This document shows, in pieces, positions 9,217 to 17,472 of a stretch of 64,000 bases of DNA. Source of the stretch: Pseudomonas silvicola (GTDB lineage: Bacteria > Pseudomonadota > Gammaproteobacteria > Pseudomonadales > Pseudomonadaceae); the NCBI RefSeq assembly GCF_026651855.1, contig NZ_CP093280.1, positions 3,202,001 through 3,266,000 of the forward strand, in the 5' to 3' direction. Below the pieces are notes generated by a model. That model was not told the DNA's origin, did not search any database, and saw only the letters and a list, made by a program, of their open reading frames with translations. Numbering within the stretch: the first letter of the stretch is position 1; each line of letters begins with the position of its first letter. The translations under genes were made by a program, and so were the position numbers.

Positions 9217-9528
9217 TCAAGCGGCTTGCGTGTCCTTTTCGGTGTAATCCACGGCGACCCATTCAAAGTATTTCTTCAGCTCGGTGACCAGCGCTACGTG
9301 GGCCGGGTGGGGAAGGTAACGGGCCACGGCGTCGGCGTCGTCAAAGCTGGTTTCCAGCACGTAGTCCCAGCAAATCGGCCGGTCCAGTTCATTGGCCGAG
9401 ACTTTCCAGCTGCGCGCGAAATCGATTTCCTTGTCCAGATTCGTCATCCATTGCACCAGGTGCATTTCCAGCTCGGGCTGTTTGTCCACGCCAGGCAGGC
9501 GGCGGAACATCACGATGTGCTTCATCAT
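9217..9528 (-). CDS. Dabb-domain (stress-responsive A/B barrel) small protein
   Basis: This 103-residue protein starts MMKHIVMFRR and matches the Dabb fold of short dimeric alpha+beta barrels (HIVMF strand, VSANEL, WDYVLETSFDDADAVARYLPHPAHV). The start at 9528 is supported by AGGAG seven bases upstream. It overlaps the RraA-like stop by ATGA, so the two are translationally coupled. Dabb proteins are often helpers or small isomerase/hydratase-like enzymes in catabolic operons; the role here is unknown. Confidence 0.8.
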   Translation of the reverse strand: MMKHIVMFRRLPGVDKQPELEMHLVQWMTNLDKEIDFARSWKVSANELDRPICWDYVLETSFDDADAVARYLPHPAHVALVTELKKYFEWVAVDYTEKDTQAA

Positions 9529-10337
9529 TGTTTGTTCTCCTGTCCAATGATGCTGGGGATCGCCGGACGACCCGATGCGACCCACGCGTGATAGTCCGAC
9601 ACCGACGCCGGACTTGGCGGGTACACGCCCCAGAGCGGCTCGCCCGAAGCGATGCGCATGGCCAGATAGTGTTCGAGGTCATCCTGGGCGGTGCAGTAGT
9701 CGGCGATTTCTTCGGCCAGGTGCGCCGGCACCACCGTCAAGCCGTCAGCATCACCGACGATGATGTCGCCGGGGTACACAGCCACGCCGGCACAGCCAAT
9801 GGGCACTTGCAGGTCAGCCACATGGTGGTAGGAAATGCGGGTGGTGGCGGTCACTTCGCGGGCATAGGCCGGCAACGGTAAGGACGCGATTTCGCTGCCA
9901 TCACGCAACGCTCCGTCAGTGACAATTGCGCGGGCGCCCCGCGCCAACAGGCGGGTGACCAGAATGTTGCCGGCCGAGGCGGCGCGAGGGTCGTTCTGGC
10001 TGTCGATCACCAGCACGTCACCCGGTTGAACCTGCTCGACGCCTTGCCATTGCAGATTGTCGTGATTGGGCTTGGTGGTCATGGTGCCGTAGGTGTCGAT
10101 GTCTTCGCGGGCCGGAATGAAGCGCATGGTAAAAGCGCGGCCTGCGAACGGTTTGATGTCCTTGTTCAGCGCACGTAATCCCACCAGTGCCGGCTGGCGG
10201 AAACCGAGTTTGAATAACTGCGTGGTCAACGAACCGCTGCTGCAGGCAGCGAGTCTGGACAAGGTTTCGTCGCTGACCGCGACGTGGCGGTCAATGTCCT
10301 TGTCCAGGCTGTCGGTGTAGTGGTGAATCTGGGTCAT
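9525..10337 (-). CDS. RraA-like / HMG-aldolase-family protein
   Basis: This 270-residue protein of the RraA fold has the metal/substrate loop with DGALRD (about residue 140), and VGDADGLTVVP about 55 residues later. True RraA inhibits RNase E, but catabolic-cluster members with the GxxxRD motif are usually class II pyruvate aldolases or oxaloacetate-type decarboxylases. It opens the operon RraA, Dabb, permease, uxuA and faces the IclR/SMP-30 fusion across a 186-bp promoter region with a dyad. An enzymatic role on a 2-keto sugar acid is inferred. A second RraA-like gene is at 47038. Confidence 0.8.
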   Translation of the reverse strand: MTQIHHYTDSLDKDIDRHVAVSDETLSRLAACSSGSLTTQLFKLGFRQPALVGLRALNKDIKPFAGRAFTMRFIPAREDIDTYGTMTTKPNHDNLQWQGVEQVQPGDVLVIDSQNDPRAASAGNILVTRLLARGARAIVTDGALRDGSEIASLPLPAYAREVTATTRISYHHVADLQVPIGCAGVAVYPGDIIVGDADGLTVVPAHLAEEIADYCTAQDDLEHYLAMRIASGEPLWGVYPPSPASVSDYHAWVASGRPAIPSIIGQENKQ

Positions 10338-10390
10338 TCTTGTTCTCCCGGTCAGAGCATTCCGCCAGGGGGGCGGAGGATTAACTCAGG

Positions 10391-10429
10391 CTGAATTCCC
10401 GCTATATGGGAATGAAATTTGAAATTCAG
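10391..10429. promoter_or_regulatory. Nested dyad, candidate IclR-type operator
   Basis: The divergent promoter between the RraA-like operon and the IclR/SMP-30 fusion holds an inverted repeat ATTCCC(7 nt)GGGAAT at 10395-10413. It is nested with a CTGAATT/AATTCAG pair spanning 10391-10429. AT-rich dyads of this kind are typical IclR-family sites. Binding by the adjacent regulator is inferred. Confidence 0.5.
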
Positions 10430-10523
10430 CGCTGATCCGCCTTGATCGTAGAGGGCGATTGACGGGGGTGAAACAGGGTTTATGATCAGCTCATCTCGGT
10501 GTTCCAGATAGTGGGAAAAGGCG

Positions 10524-12137
10524 ATGAGTGCAGCAGACGGGACCGGCGCCCTGGAAAAAGCCATCGATGTTCTGGAGGCCATTGGCTCCGCGCCAAACGG
10601 GCTGAGTCAAGCCGAACTGGCCACCCGCGTGGGGCTTCCGCGCACCACGCTGTACCGCATCATTGCGAGTCTGGTAGAACGTGGCATGATCCGGCGCGAC
10701 CCGCTGCACAAGGTCTATCGACTGGGATTCCGCTACCTGGAACTGGTGCGCAATGCGTACTTGATGCCGGATCTGGTGGCTGCTGCCAGCTTCGAATTAC
10801 GCGCTTTACGTGACCTGACAGGTGAGACGTCTTATCTGGCCGTACTGGATGGCAATCAGGTGATGTCGCTGGAGCGCTGCGATGGCGCTCATACCACGCG
10901 GTCGGCCGCAGCGTTAGGGCGCAGCAAGCCGGTGTATTGCACAGGCCAGGGCAAGGCCATCCTTGCGGCAATGGAGGATGCTCCCAGGGAGGCAATCATC
11001 AAGGGGCTGACGTTAACCCCCTTGACCGAATTGACCATCACTGACCGCCGCCGCCTGAACACCGAGCTTCAGATCACCCGGGCGCGGGGGTACGCCATTG
11101 ATGATGAGGAGATCGTCATGGGCGTGCGCTGCGTGGCGGCCGCCATTCGCGATAACGCAGGCAATGTGCGTGGGGCGCTGAGCGTCGCCGGCCCTGCTTA
11201 CCGCCTCACCCTTGAGCGCCTTGAGCTGCTCGGGCCGGAGCTGGCAGACGCTGCCCGTCGTGTAGGTGCGCAGCTCAATGAGGCGCAGATACCGCTCAGC
11301 GACAGTGAAGTCGAAATGGTCGAGTCACCGTGGGCGTTCAGGGGAGCATTCCCGCGATGGTCCGATCAGCATCAGTGCCTGTTCTGGGCTGATACGCTCG
11401 CGCCCACCATACGCCAACTGGACGCCTCAGGTGAGCGGGTATTCGCGCGTCTGGATGCGCCCGTCTGTGCGATGGAGTTGCACCGCGAAGGCGTGCTCAT
11501 TGCGCATGCGCAAGGCTGGCTCCTGTTGGACAAGGATGGCCAGCAGCACCCCCTGCCAGACTGGCCCGGTAAAAGCCTGGAGGGACTGACCAGCCACCCC
11601 GACGGCAGTTTGTGGGCTTGTCTTTCCGGGAACGGTGGCTGTCGTGTTGGCGAACTCAGTGCGGAGTGCGAGCTGCGAAACCCCTGGCATTTTCAGGAGC
11701 GGATCAGCGCGCTGTGCTGGGATGAACCAGGAGAATCGTTATACGCGGTGGCTCCCGAATCCGGAAGTTTGTACGTGATGTCTGCCGGGAACCCGAACGT
11801 GCGCCGCTTTGCAACGCTGCCCAAAGGTTCCGGGCGCTTGAGCGGGCTGGCACTGGATCGCGACGGTGGTGTCTGGACCACATTGCGTGACGGCTGGAGC
11901 CTGGTGCGGTTCAGCGAGGATGGTGGCATCGACCGGATGATCGGGCTGCCCGTGCCCAGCCCGGTGGACTTGACGTTTGGCGGCGTCGGTCACGATGTCT
12001 TGCACATCACCAGCGCGCGACAGGATGTGCCGCTGGACGCATTGGCCAATGCACCGGCGTCCGGCAAGCTGTTTCGACTACACATCCCGTCAAAAGGGAT
12101 CATCGCCCGCAGCACACGCTGGGGTGTGGCGCGCTGA
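10524..12137 (+). CDS. IclR-family regulator fused to an SMP-30/gluconolactonase-like domain
   Basis: This 537-residue protein has two parts. Residues ~8-75 form an IclR winged helix (LEKAIDVLEAI, PRTTLYRIIASLV) and ~80-255 the IclR effector domain. Residues ~262-530 form an SMP-30/regucalcin-like beta-propeller (ESPWAF, FWADT, SHPDGSLW, LDRDGGVW, FGGVGHDVLHITSAR, SGKLFRL). Ordinary IclR proteins stop near 250-280 aa. The usual Asn of the NGLaw motif and the following metal-binding Asp seem to be replaced (ISALCWDEPGESLYAVAPES), so the propeller may sense a sugar acid or lactone rather than cleave it. It is divergent from the RraA-like/uxuA operon and lies upstream of the flavocytochrome dehydrogenase operon. 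Confidence 0.87.
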   Translation: MSAADGTGALEKAIDVLEAIGSAPNGLSQAELATRVGLPRTTLYRIIASLVERGMIRRDPLHKVYRLGFRYLELVRNAYLMPDLVAAASFELRALRDLTGETSYLAVLDGNQVMSLERCDGAHTTRSAAALGRSKPVYCTGQGKAILAAMEDAPREAIIKGLTLTPLTELTITDRRRLNTELQITRARGYAIDDEEIVMGVRCVAAAIRDNAGNVRGALSVAGPAYRLTLERLELLGPELADAARRVGAQLNEAQIPLSDSEVEMVESPWAFRGAFPRWSDQHQCLFWADTLAPTIRQLDASGERVFARLDAPVCAMELHREGVLIAHAQGWLLLDKDGQQHPLPDWPGKSLEGLTSHPDGSLWACLSGNGGCRVGELSAECELRNPWHFQERISALCWDEPGESLYAVAPESGSLYVMSAGNPNVRRFATLPKGSGRLSGLALDRDGGVWTTLRDGWSLVRFSEDGGIDRMIGLPVPSPVDLTFGGVGHDVLHITSARQDVPLDALANAPASGKLFRLHIPSKGIIARSTRWGVAR

Positions 12138-12176
12138 TGGCGCATGAGACAAGTTGACGCACGATGGAAATCAAAA

Positions 12177-12203
12177 CTATCATTTGATGATATTAATTAC
12201 ATC
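12177..12203. promoter_or_regulatory. 27-bp promoter motif, copy 1
   Basis: CTATCATTTGATGAT followed four bases later by ATTACATC. It contains the palindrome ATCAT-TTG-ATGAT. The same 27-bp arrangement recurs at 17359-17385. This copy sits 33 bases before the first gene of the dehydrogenase operon. It is probably an operator shared by both operons; the LacI protein encoded between them (16304-17350) or the IclR fusion is the likely binder. Confidence 0.6.
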
Positions 12204-12236
12204 ATTAACGTGATTTCCTGACGGCGTACTCCTCTC

Positions 12237-12953
12237 ATGCAAAGAAGAAGCTTTCTGTCATCGGTCGCAGCGTTGACCGCGTTTGGGCTCGTTCCGCCGC
12301 TCAAGGCTCAGGCTCAGGTGGTCAAGGGCGAATTGCCCTGGGCGCCAGGCACCAACGATTTGCCTGGTCCGGTCAAAAAAGGCGGCCTTGCGTTTTTTAC
12401 CGAAGCCGAAGCGCAGACCATGGGCGCGCTGGCTGAACGGTTGATCCCGACTGACGAACTGAGCATCGGTGCTCGCGACGCCGGTTGCGTGACCTTCATC
12501 GATCACCAGTTGGCCGGTGACTTCGGCAGGGCCGCCACGCAGTACCGCGCCGGCCCCATCGTGCCAGGCACCCCGGAACAAGGCCCACAGGAAATCCAGA
12601 CGCCTGCCGAGCGTTACCGCTCCGGTCTGGCGTCGCTGGACGAACATTGCCAGAAGGTGTTCGGCAAGCCGTTCGTTCAACTCAACGAGACCCAGCAGGA
12701 CGCGGCGATCACCGAGCTTGAAGCTGGCAAGGTGAAAGTCACCGGCTCAACCCCGCAAGCGTTCTTTGCTCTGGTGCTGATGAACGTGCGCGAAGGCTTC
12801 CTTGCGGACCCCATGTACGGCGGCAACAAGGGCATGGCGGGCTGGAAAATGATCGGCTTCCCGGGCGCCCGATATGACTTCCGCGACGTGGTCGACAAGC
12901 GTGGGCAGAAGCTGAACATCATCCCTACGAGCATGATCGACAACAGCCTTTAA
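12237..12953 (+). CDS. Gluconate 2-dehydrogenase-like gamma subunit (subunit 3)
   Basis: This 238-residue exported protein begins MQRRSFLSSVAALTAFG, a twin-arginine-like signal ending near AQA. The mature part matches the Gluconate_2-dh3 family (FFTEAEAQTMGALAERLIPTD, VLMNVREGFLADPMYGGNKGMAGWKMIGFPGA). In this complex the small subunit carries the cofactor-free partner of the GMC flavoprotein across the inner membrane via Tat. It is the first gene of a three-gene operon with the flavoprotein (13053) and cytochrome c (14828). Confidence 0.92.
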   Translation: MQRRSFLSSVAALTAFGLVPPLKAQAQVVKGELPWAPGTNDLPGPVKKGGLAFFTEAEAQTMGALAERLIPTDELSIGARDAGCVTFIDHQLAGDFGRAATQYRAGPIVPGTPEQGPQEIQTPAERYRSGLASLDEHCQKVFGKPFVQLNETQQDAAITELEAGKVKVTGSTPQAFFALVLMNVREGFLADPMYGGNKGMAGWKMIGFPGARYDFRDVVDKRGQKLNIIPTSMIDNSL

Positions 12954-13052
12954 ACCACGAAAGCCGCCCTTAAGACGGCTTCGCTGACTGCGCTTTTGAA
13001 TTTTTCCTTTCCGTGATGTGGGTGCGCCTGGCGTGGCCCGAGGTATGTGTGC

Positions 13053-14831
13053 ATGGCAAATCAACGTCCCAAAGCTGATGTGGTGATCGTCGGGCTGGGT
13101 TGGTCCGGCTCGCTGATGGCCGAAGAACTGTCCCGAGCGGGGCTCAAAGTGGTCGCCATTGAGCGCGGCGCCTGGCGCGATACCACCACGGATTTCCCGC
13201 CCAGTGTCGACACCGATGAGCTGCGCTGGGTCAACCGTCGCGGCATGATGCAGCCGCAAGCCGTGGAAACCCTGACGTTCCGCAATAACGTCGAGCAGAC
13301 GGCTCTGCCGGTGCGTGACTGGAACTGCTACCAGTTTGGCTGGAACGTTGGTGGCGCCGGGACACACTGGGCCGGCATGAGCTGGCGCTTCACCCCGTTC
13401 GACCTGGAACCCCATAGCACCATCGTCAAGCGTTACGGCGCGAACAAGGTCGAGGACGGCCTGATTCTGCAGGACTGGGGTGTTAGTTACGCGGAACTTG
13501 AACCGTTCTACGATCGTTTCGAGCGCATTGCAGGCACCTCCGGCAAAGCGGGTGTGATCGACAGCAAAGTCGTGGAAGGGGGCAACCCGTTCGAGGGCTC
13601 GCGCAGCCGTGAATACCCGACGCCGCCGCTCAAGCGCACTCAATGGATGCAGAAGTTCCACGACACCACCGCAAAAATGGGTTACCACCCATTCCCGGTG
13701 CCTGCCGGTAACATCTCCGAGGCCTACACCAACCCGTTGGGTGTACGCATGGCCCCTTGTACCTACTGCGGCTATTGCGAACTTCATGGCTGCGGCAACT
13801 GGTCCAAGAGCAGTCCACAAGCGTGCGTGCTCCCCGCGCTGATGCGTTACGAAAACTTCGAAGTGGTGACACAGGCAGAAGTGTTGCGGGTCAATCTGGC
13901 CGAAGACGGCAAGACCGCCACAGGCGTGACCTTCATCGACAAGAACAACCAGCAGTGGGAACAACCTGCGGGCGTGGTGGTGATCAGCGCCTACCAGATG
14001 GACAACGTACGTCTGATGCTGCTGTCCGGGATTGGCAAGCCATACAACCACAAGACCGGTGAAGGTGTCGTCGGGCGCAACTATTGCTACCAGACCATTT
14101 CGGGCGCTGACCTGTACTTCGAAAACGAGCAGTTCAACCCCTTCATCGGCGCCGGTGCGCTGGCGATTCAGATCGACGACTTCAACGGCGATAACTTCGA
14201 CCACAAGGATCTGGATTTCATTGGGGGCGCAGGCATCATGGCGTTCTCCTGTAACGGCCGCCCGATCGGCATGGCTGACCAAGTGCCGCCTGGAACCCCG
14301 CGTTGGGGCAAGTCCTGGAAGAAAGCCTTCGCTGAAAGCTACCAGAACAGCGCCACGATCTTCGGCCAGGGCACCAGCTACGGGCACAAGGATTACTTCC
14401 TGGATCTGGACCCGCAATACAAAGACCGCCACGGCCAGCCACTGCTGCGCGTGACCTTCGATTTCAACGAAAACGACCGTCGCATGGCCAAGTTCATCGA
14501 GGACAAGAGCGTCGAGATCGCCAACAAGACCGGTGCAAAATTCGTTGTTCCATTCAACTCAGCAGCGACCTCGAACACACCGTATGACCAGCGTTCGACC
14601 CACACCATTGGCGGGGCGGTCATGGGCAAGGATCCGAAGACCAGCGCCCTGAACCGCTACCTGCAAAGCTGGGATGTGCACAACGTGTTCGTTACCGGCG
14701 CCTCCGCGTTTGCCAACAACGGCGGTTATAACCCGACGCTGACCGTCGGTGCGCTGACCTTGTGGGCCGCCAAAGCGATCCGTGAGCAGTACGTCAAGAA
14801 TCCTGGTCCGCTGGTGGAGGTGTCGGCATGA
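13053..14831 (+). CDS. GMC-family flavoprotein dehydrogenase, large subunit (gluconate 2-dehydrogenase-like)
   Basis: This 592-residue GMC oxidoreductase has the N-terminal FAD dinucleotide-binding motif VIVGLGWSGS near residue 12, the WNVGGAGTHWAG substrate/FAD loop, a CTYCGYCELHGC cysteine cluster near 235-246, and a C-terminal TGASAFANNGGYNPTLTVGAL active-site segment. It has no signal peptide of its own, so it should be exported with the Tat-type small subunit. It would oxidise a sugar acid or polyol in the periplasm and pass electrons to the cytochrome. The ATG at 13053 is preferred over a GTG six bases upstream because AGG precedes it at proper spacing. The exact substrate is not readable from sequence. 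Confidence 0.92.
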   Translation: MANQRPKADVVIVGLGWSGSLMAEELSRAGLKVVAIERGAWRDTTTDFPPSVDTDELRWVNRRGMMQPQAVETLTFRNNVEQTALPVRDWNCYQFGWNVGGAGTHWAGMSWRFTPFDLEPHSTIVKRYGANKVEDGLILQDWGVSYAELEPFYDRFERIAGTSGKAGVIDSKVVEGGNPFEGSRSREYPTPPLKRTQWMQKFHDTTAKMGYHPFPVPAGNISEAYTNPLGVRMAPCTYCGYCELHGCGNWSKSSPQACVLPALMRYENFEVVTQAEVLRVNLAEDGKTATGVTFIDKNNQQWEQPAGVVVISAYQMDNVRLMLLSGIGKPYNHKTGEGVVGRNYCYQTISGADLYFENEQFNPFIGAGALAIQIDDFNGDNFDHKDLDFIGGAGIMAFSCNGRPIGMADQVPPGTPRWGKSWKKAFAESYQNSATIFGQGTSYGHKDYFLDLDPQYKDRHGQPLLRVTFDFNENDRRMAKFIEDKSVEIANKTGAKFVVPFNSAATSNTPYDQRSTHTIGGAVMGKDPKTSALNRYLQSWDVHNVFVTGASAFANNGGYNPTLTVGALTLWAAKAIREQYVKNPGPLVEVSA

Positions 14832-16195
14832 AGACGCGCGCATTTCAATTGGCGGCCCTGGTTATCGCCTTGGGTGGCGCCGGTCTGGGCCTGAAGTATG
14901 CCTACGCCGAAAGCGTCGTAGACAAGGCGCCGTCCACTCAGGCCGACGTCAATTCGCCCGTGCATAATCCGGCATCGACAGAGGCGCCAGGGCAGGGCAG
15001 CGTCGCCGCCGGCCAGCACAGTGCCTCAGCCGTAGAGCGCGGGCGCTACATCGCGGTAGCGGGTGACTGCGTCGCGTGCCATAGCATTCCGGGCGGTGAC
15101 AAGCCGTTCGCCGGTGGCTACAAGCTGCAAACCCCGTTCGGCGCGTTGCTGTCGAGCAACATTACTCAGGACAAGGAGACCGGGATCGGCAATTGGACCG
15201 AGCAGCAGTTTGCCGATGCGTTGCGTAAAGGCAAAGGTCGCGAGGGTGAAAACCTGTACCCGGCCATGCCCTACACCGCGTACGCCAAGATGAGCGATGC
15301 GGATGTCGCCGATTTGTACGCTTACATCAAGACCATCGCGCCGGTGAGCAACCGGGTGGTGACCAACCAATTGCCGTTTCCTTTCAACATTCGCTTGTTC
15401 ATGAGCGGCTGGAACCTGCTGTTCTTTGATAACAAGCCATTGGCGCCAGTGGCCAATCAAAGCGAGCAATGGCAGCGCGGACGCTATGTGGTCGAAGCAC
15501 TTGAGCACTGCGCCGCGTGCCACACGCCGAAAAATTTCCTGGGTGGCGACACCACCAGCAAGGCCTTTCAGGGCGCGGAGTTGCAAGGCTGGTTCGCCCC
15601 CGACATCACCAGCAATCCGCACACCGGCATCGGTGGCTGGAGCGAAGACCAACTGGTCGAATACCTGCGCAAAGGCAACAACGAGTTTGCCGTGGCGTCC
15701 GGGCCGATGGCCGAGGCCATTACCAACTCGACCCAGCACCTGAGCGAAGACGACCTGCGCGCCATGGCGGTTTACCTCAAGCAACAACAGGGCGCTGCGG
15801 TAGAGAAAACCCAGCCGTTGGCCATGAGTGATCCACGCATGGAGAGCGGCGCGAAAATCTTCGCGACCAACTGTGAGGCTTGCCACACCTCCAGTGGCAC
15901 CGGCGTTTCGAACATGGTGGCAGGCTTTGCCGGACGTCCGTCGGTCATGGCACCTCATGTCGATAGCCTACTCAACAGTGTGTTGATGGGCAGCCGTGGC
16001 GCAGTGACCGAGCAGAGCCCGACTGGCGCAGGAATGCCGGCATTCGACTGGAAACTGTCCGATCAGCAGGTGGCCAACGTATTGACCTACATCAGAAATC
16101 AATGGGGCAATGCTGCTGAGCCGGTGTCGGTTGATACGGTCAAACAGGCGCGGGCGAGCCTGGGGGCCAAAGCCCAGTTGGCGGTGCAGCCGTAA
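14828..16195 (+). CDS. Triheme cytochrome c subunit of the flavoprotein dehydrogenase
   Basis: This 455-residue exported or membrane-anchored cytochrome has an N-terminal hydrophobic signal/anchor (FQLAALVIALGGAGLGLKYAYA) and a ~45-residue Ala/Gly/Ser-rich linker. Three class I heme domains follow with CVACH, CAACH and CEACH motifs. It overlaps the flavoprotein stop by ATGA, so expression is coupled. Family knowledge: the cytochrome passes electrons from the GMC subunit to ubiquinone. The linker makes the protein slightly longer at the N-terminus than typical members. Confidence 0.93.
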   Translation: MKTRAFQLAALVIALGGAGLGLKYAYAESVVDKAPSTQADVNSPVHNPASTEAPGQGSVAAGQHSASAVERGRYIAVAGDCVACHSIPGGDKPFAGGYKLQTPFGALLSSNITQDKETGIGNWTEQQFADALRKGKGREGENLYPAMPYTAYAKMSDADVADLYAYIKTIAPVSNRVVTNQLPFPFNIRLFMSGWNLLFFDNKPLAPVANQSEQWQRGRYVVEALEHCAACHTPKNFLGGDTTSKAFQGAELQGWFAPDITSNPHTGIGGWSEDQLVEYLRKGNNEFAVASGPMAEAITNSTQHLSEDDLRAMAVYLKQQQGAAVEKTQPLAMSDPRMESGAKIFATNCEACHTSSGTGVSNMVAGFAGRPSVMAPHVDSLLNSVLMGSRGAVTEQSPTGAGMPAFDWKLSDQQVANVLTYIRNQWGNAAEPVSVDTVKQARASLGAKAQLAVQP

Positions 16196-16303
16196 CGACG
16201 CCAGGCAACCGACGCAGAGCAGCGGCACGGAGCAAAATGCGGTATTTTTAGCGTTTTTTCCGGCCGCTGCACGCCGGGCTGCCAATCAAAAGGATATGCG
16301 TCG

Positions 16304-17350
16304 ATGTCAAACCTGGTACCCACCATGGCTGACGTTGCCCGGGAAGCGGGCGTTTCAGTGGTGACCGTGGACCGCGTCCTCAATAAACGCGCCCCCGTTC
16401 GCCCTGCCACAGAACAGAAAGTGCTGGCTGCGGCACGCCGTTTGAACTTCGCATTGGGCAAGGTTCAGGCCATTGCCCGGAATGAAACGCCAGCAGGCGA
16501 GGTGCTGTTGCCACGCCGTTTGGCGTTTTTCCTGCTGCGCCATGAGTCGAGCTTCTATCAGGCATTGGCGCAGGTGCTGGACCATGTTGCGCAAAGCCAT
16601 GCCAGCGTCAGTCAGCACGACATTCATTTCCTTGACGGGCTGACACCCCAACAGATCGCCGAGCTGTTACTGAGCAAGGGGCATCAGTGCGACGCCATTG
16701 CCCTGGTCAGTGTTGACCATCCCGCCATCAATCAGGCCATTGACCAGCTCAGCGCCCAAGGCACCCAAACCTACGCATTGATCACCGACCTTACCGCCAG
16801 CACCCTGGCCGGTTACGTGGGCCTTGATAACCGTAAAGCAGGGCGCACCGCCGCCTGGGCCATTTCGCGGCTCAGCCGCACGCCAGGCAAGGTGGGGCTG
16901 TTGCTGGGCGATCACCGCTTTCTCTGTCAGGAACTGTGCGAAATCAGTTTCCGTTCCTGGTTTCGTGAGCACGGCCCAGGGTATCAGGTGCTCGACACTC
17001 GGCTGACCCTCGAATACCTCGCCGATGCCCGTAAGACCGCCGATCAGCTTCTCGCCGAACACCCCGATCTGGTCGGTCTGTATGTCAGCAGTGGTGGCGT
17101 GGAATCCGTGATGGATGCGGTGCGTGATAGCGGCCGTCAGCACGAATTGGTCGTGGTATGTCACGAATTAATGGAGAGCACGCGTACCGGGCTGGTGGAG
17201 GGGGTTGTCGATCTGGTGGTTGCCCTGCGCCGAGAAGAGAGCGTCAAGGCGCTGATCGATTTGATGGTCAGTGCCACGCGTGAGCTGGGCGCCGGTTCGG
17301 CCACCAGCGTGATAGTGCCGTTCGATTTGGTGACCGCGGAAAACATCTGA
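16304..17350 (+). CDS. LacI-family regulator
   Basis: This 348-residue repressor has an N-terminal LacI headpiece (TMADVAREAGVSVVTVDRVLNKRAPV), with Asp where Ser is usual in the recognition helix (VDRVLN for VSRVLN). A periplasmic-binding-protein-like sugar domain follows. It lies between the flavocytochrome operon and the MRJP operon, whose promoters share the same 27-bp motif, so it is the best candidate for their common regulator. The unusual recognition-helix residue may explain why the shared motif lacks the CG centre normal for LacI operators. That link is inference. Confidence 0.9.
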   Translation: MSNLVPTMADVAREAGVSVVTVDRVLNKRAPVRPATEQKVLAAARRLNFALGKVQAIARNETPAGEVLLPRRLAFFLLRHESSFYQALAQVLDHVAQSHASVSQHDIHFLDGLTPQQIAELLLSKGHQCDAIALVSVDHPAINQAIDQLSAQGTQTYALITDLTASTLAGYVGLDNRKAGRTAAWAISRLSRTPGKVGLLLGDHRFLCQELCEISFRSWFREHGPGYQVLDTRLTLEYLADARKTADQLLAEHPDLVGLYVSSGGVESVMDAVRDSGRQHELVVVCHELMESTRTGLVEGVVDLVVALRREESVKALIDLMVSATRELGAGSATSVIVPFDLVTAENI

Positions 17351-17358
17351 CGATTTAT

Positions 17359-17385
17359 CTATCATTTGATGATGGTTATTACATC
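17359..17385. promoter_or_regulatory. 27-bp promoter motif, copy 2
   Basis: Same motif as at 12177-12203: CTATCATTTGATGAT, four variable bases, ATTACATC. It begins nine bases after the LacI stop and ends 87 bases before the MRJP gene. A second AT-rich block with partial likeness follows in both copies. Confidence 0.6.
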
Positions 17386-17472
17386 TTTATTGGAATTTAT
17401 CCTATCTTGTGAGGGTCTCATCTCCAGTGCGGGTTGTTGGAGGTGTGCTCACCAATAACAAGAGGGATATGA

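Noticed and set aside
12747-14432. 561-codon open frame opposite the GMC flavoprotein
   Set aside because: Lies antisense to an unmistakable GMC gene and has shadow composition without motifs.
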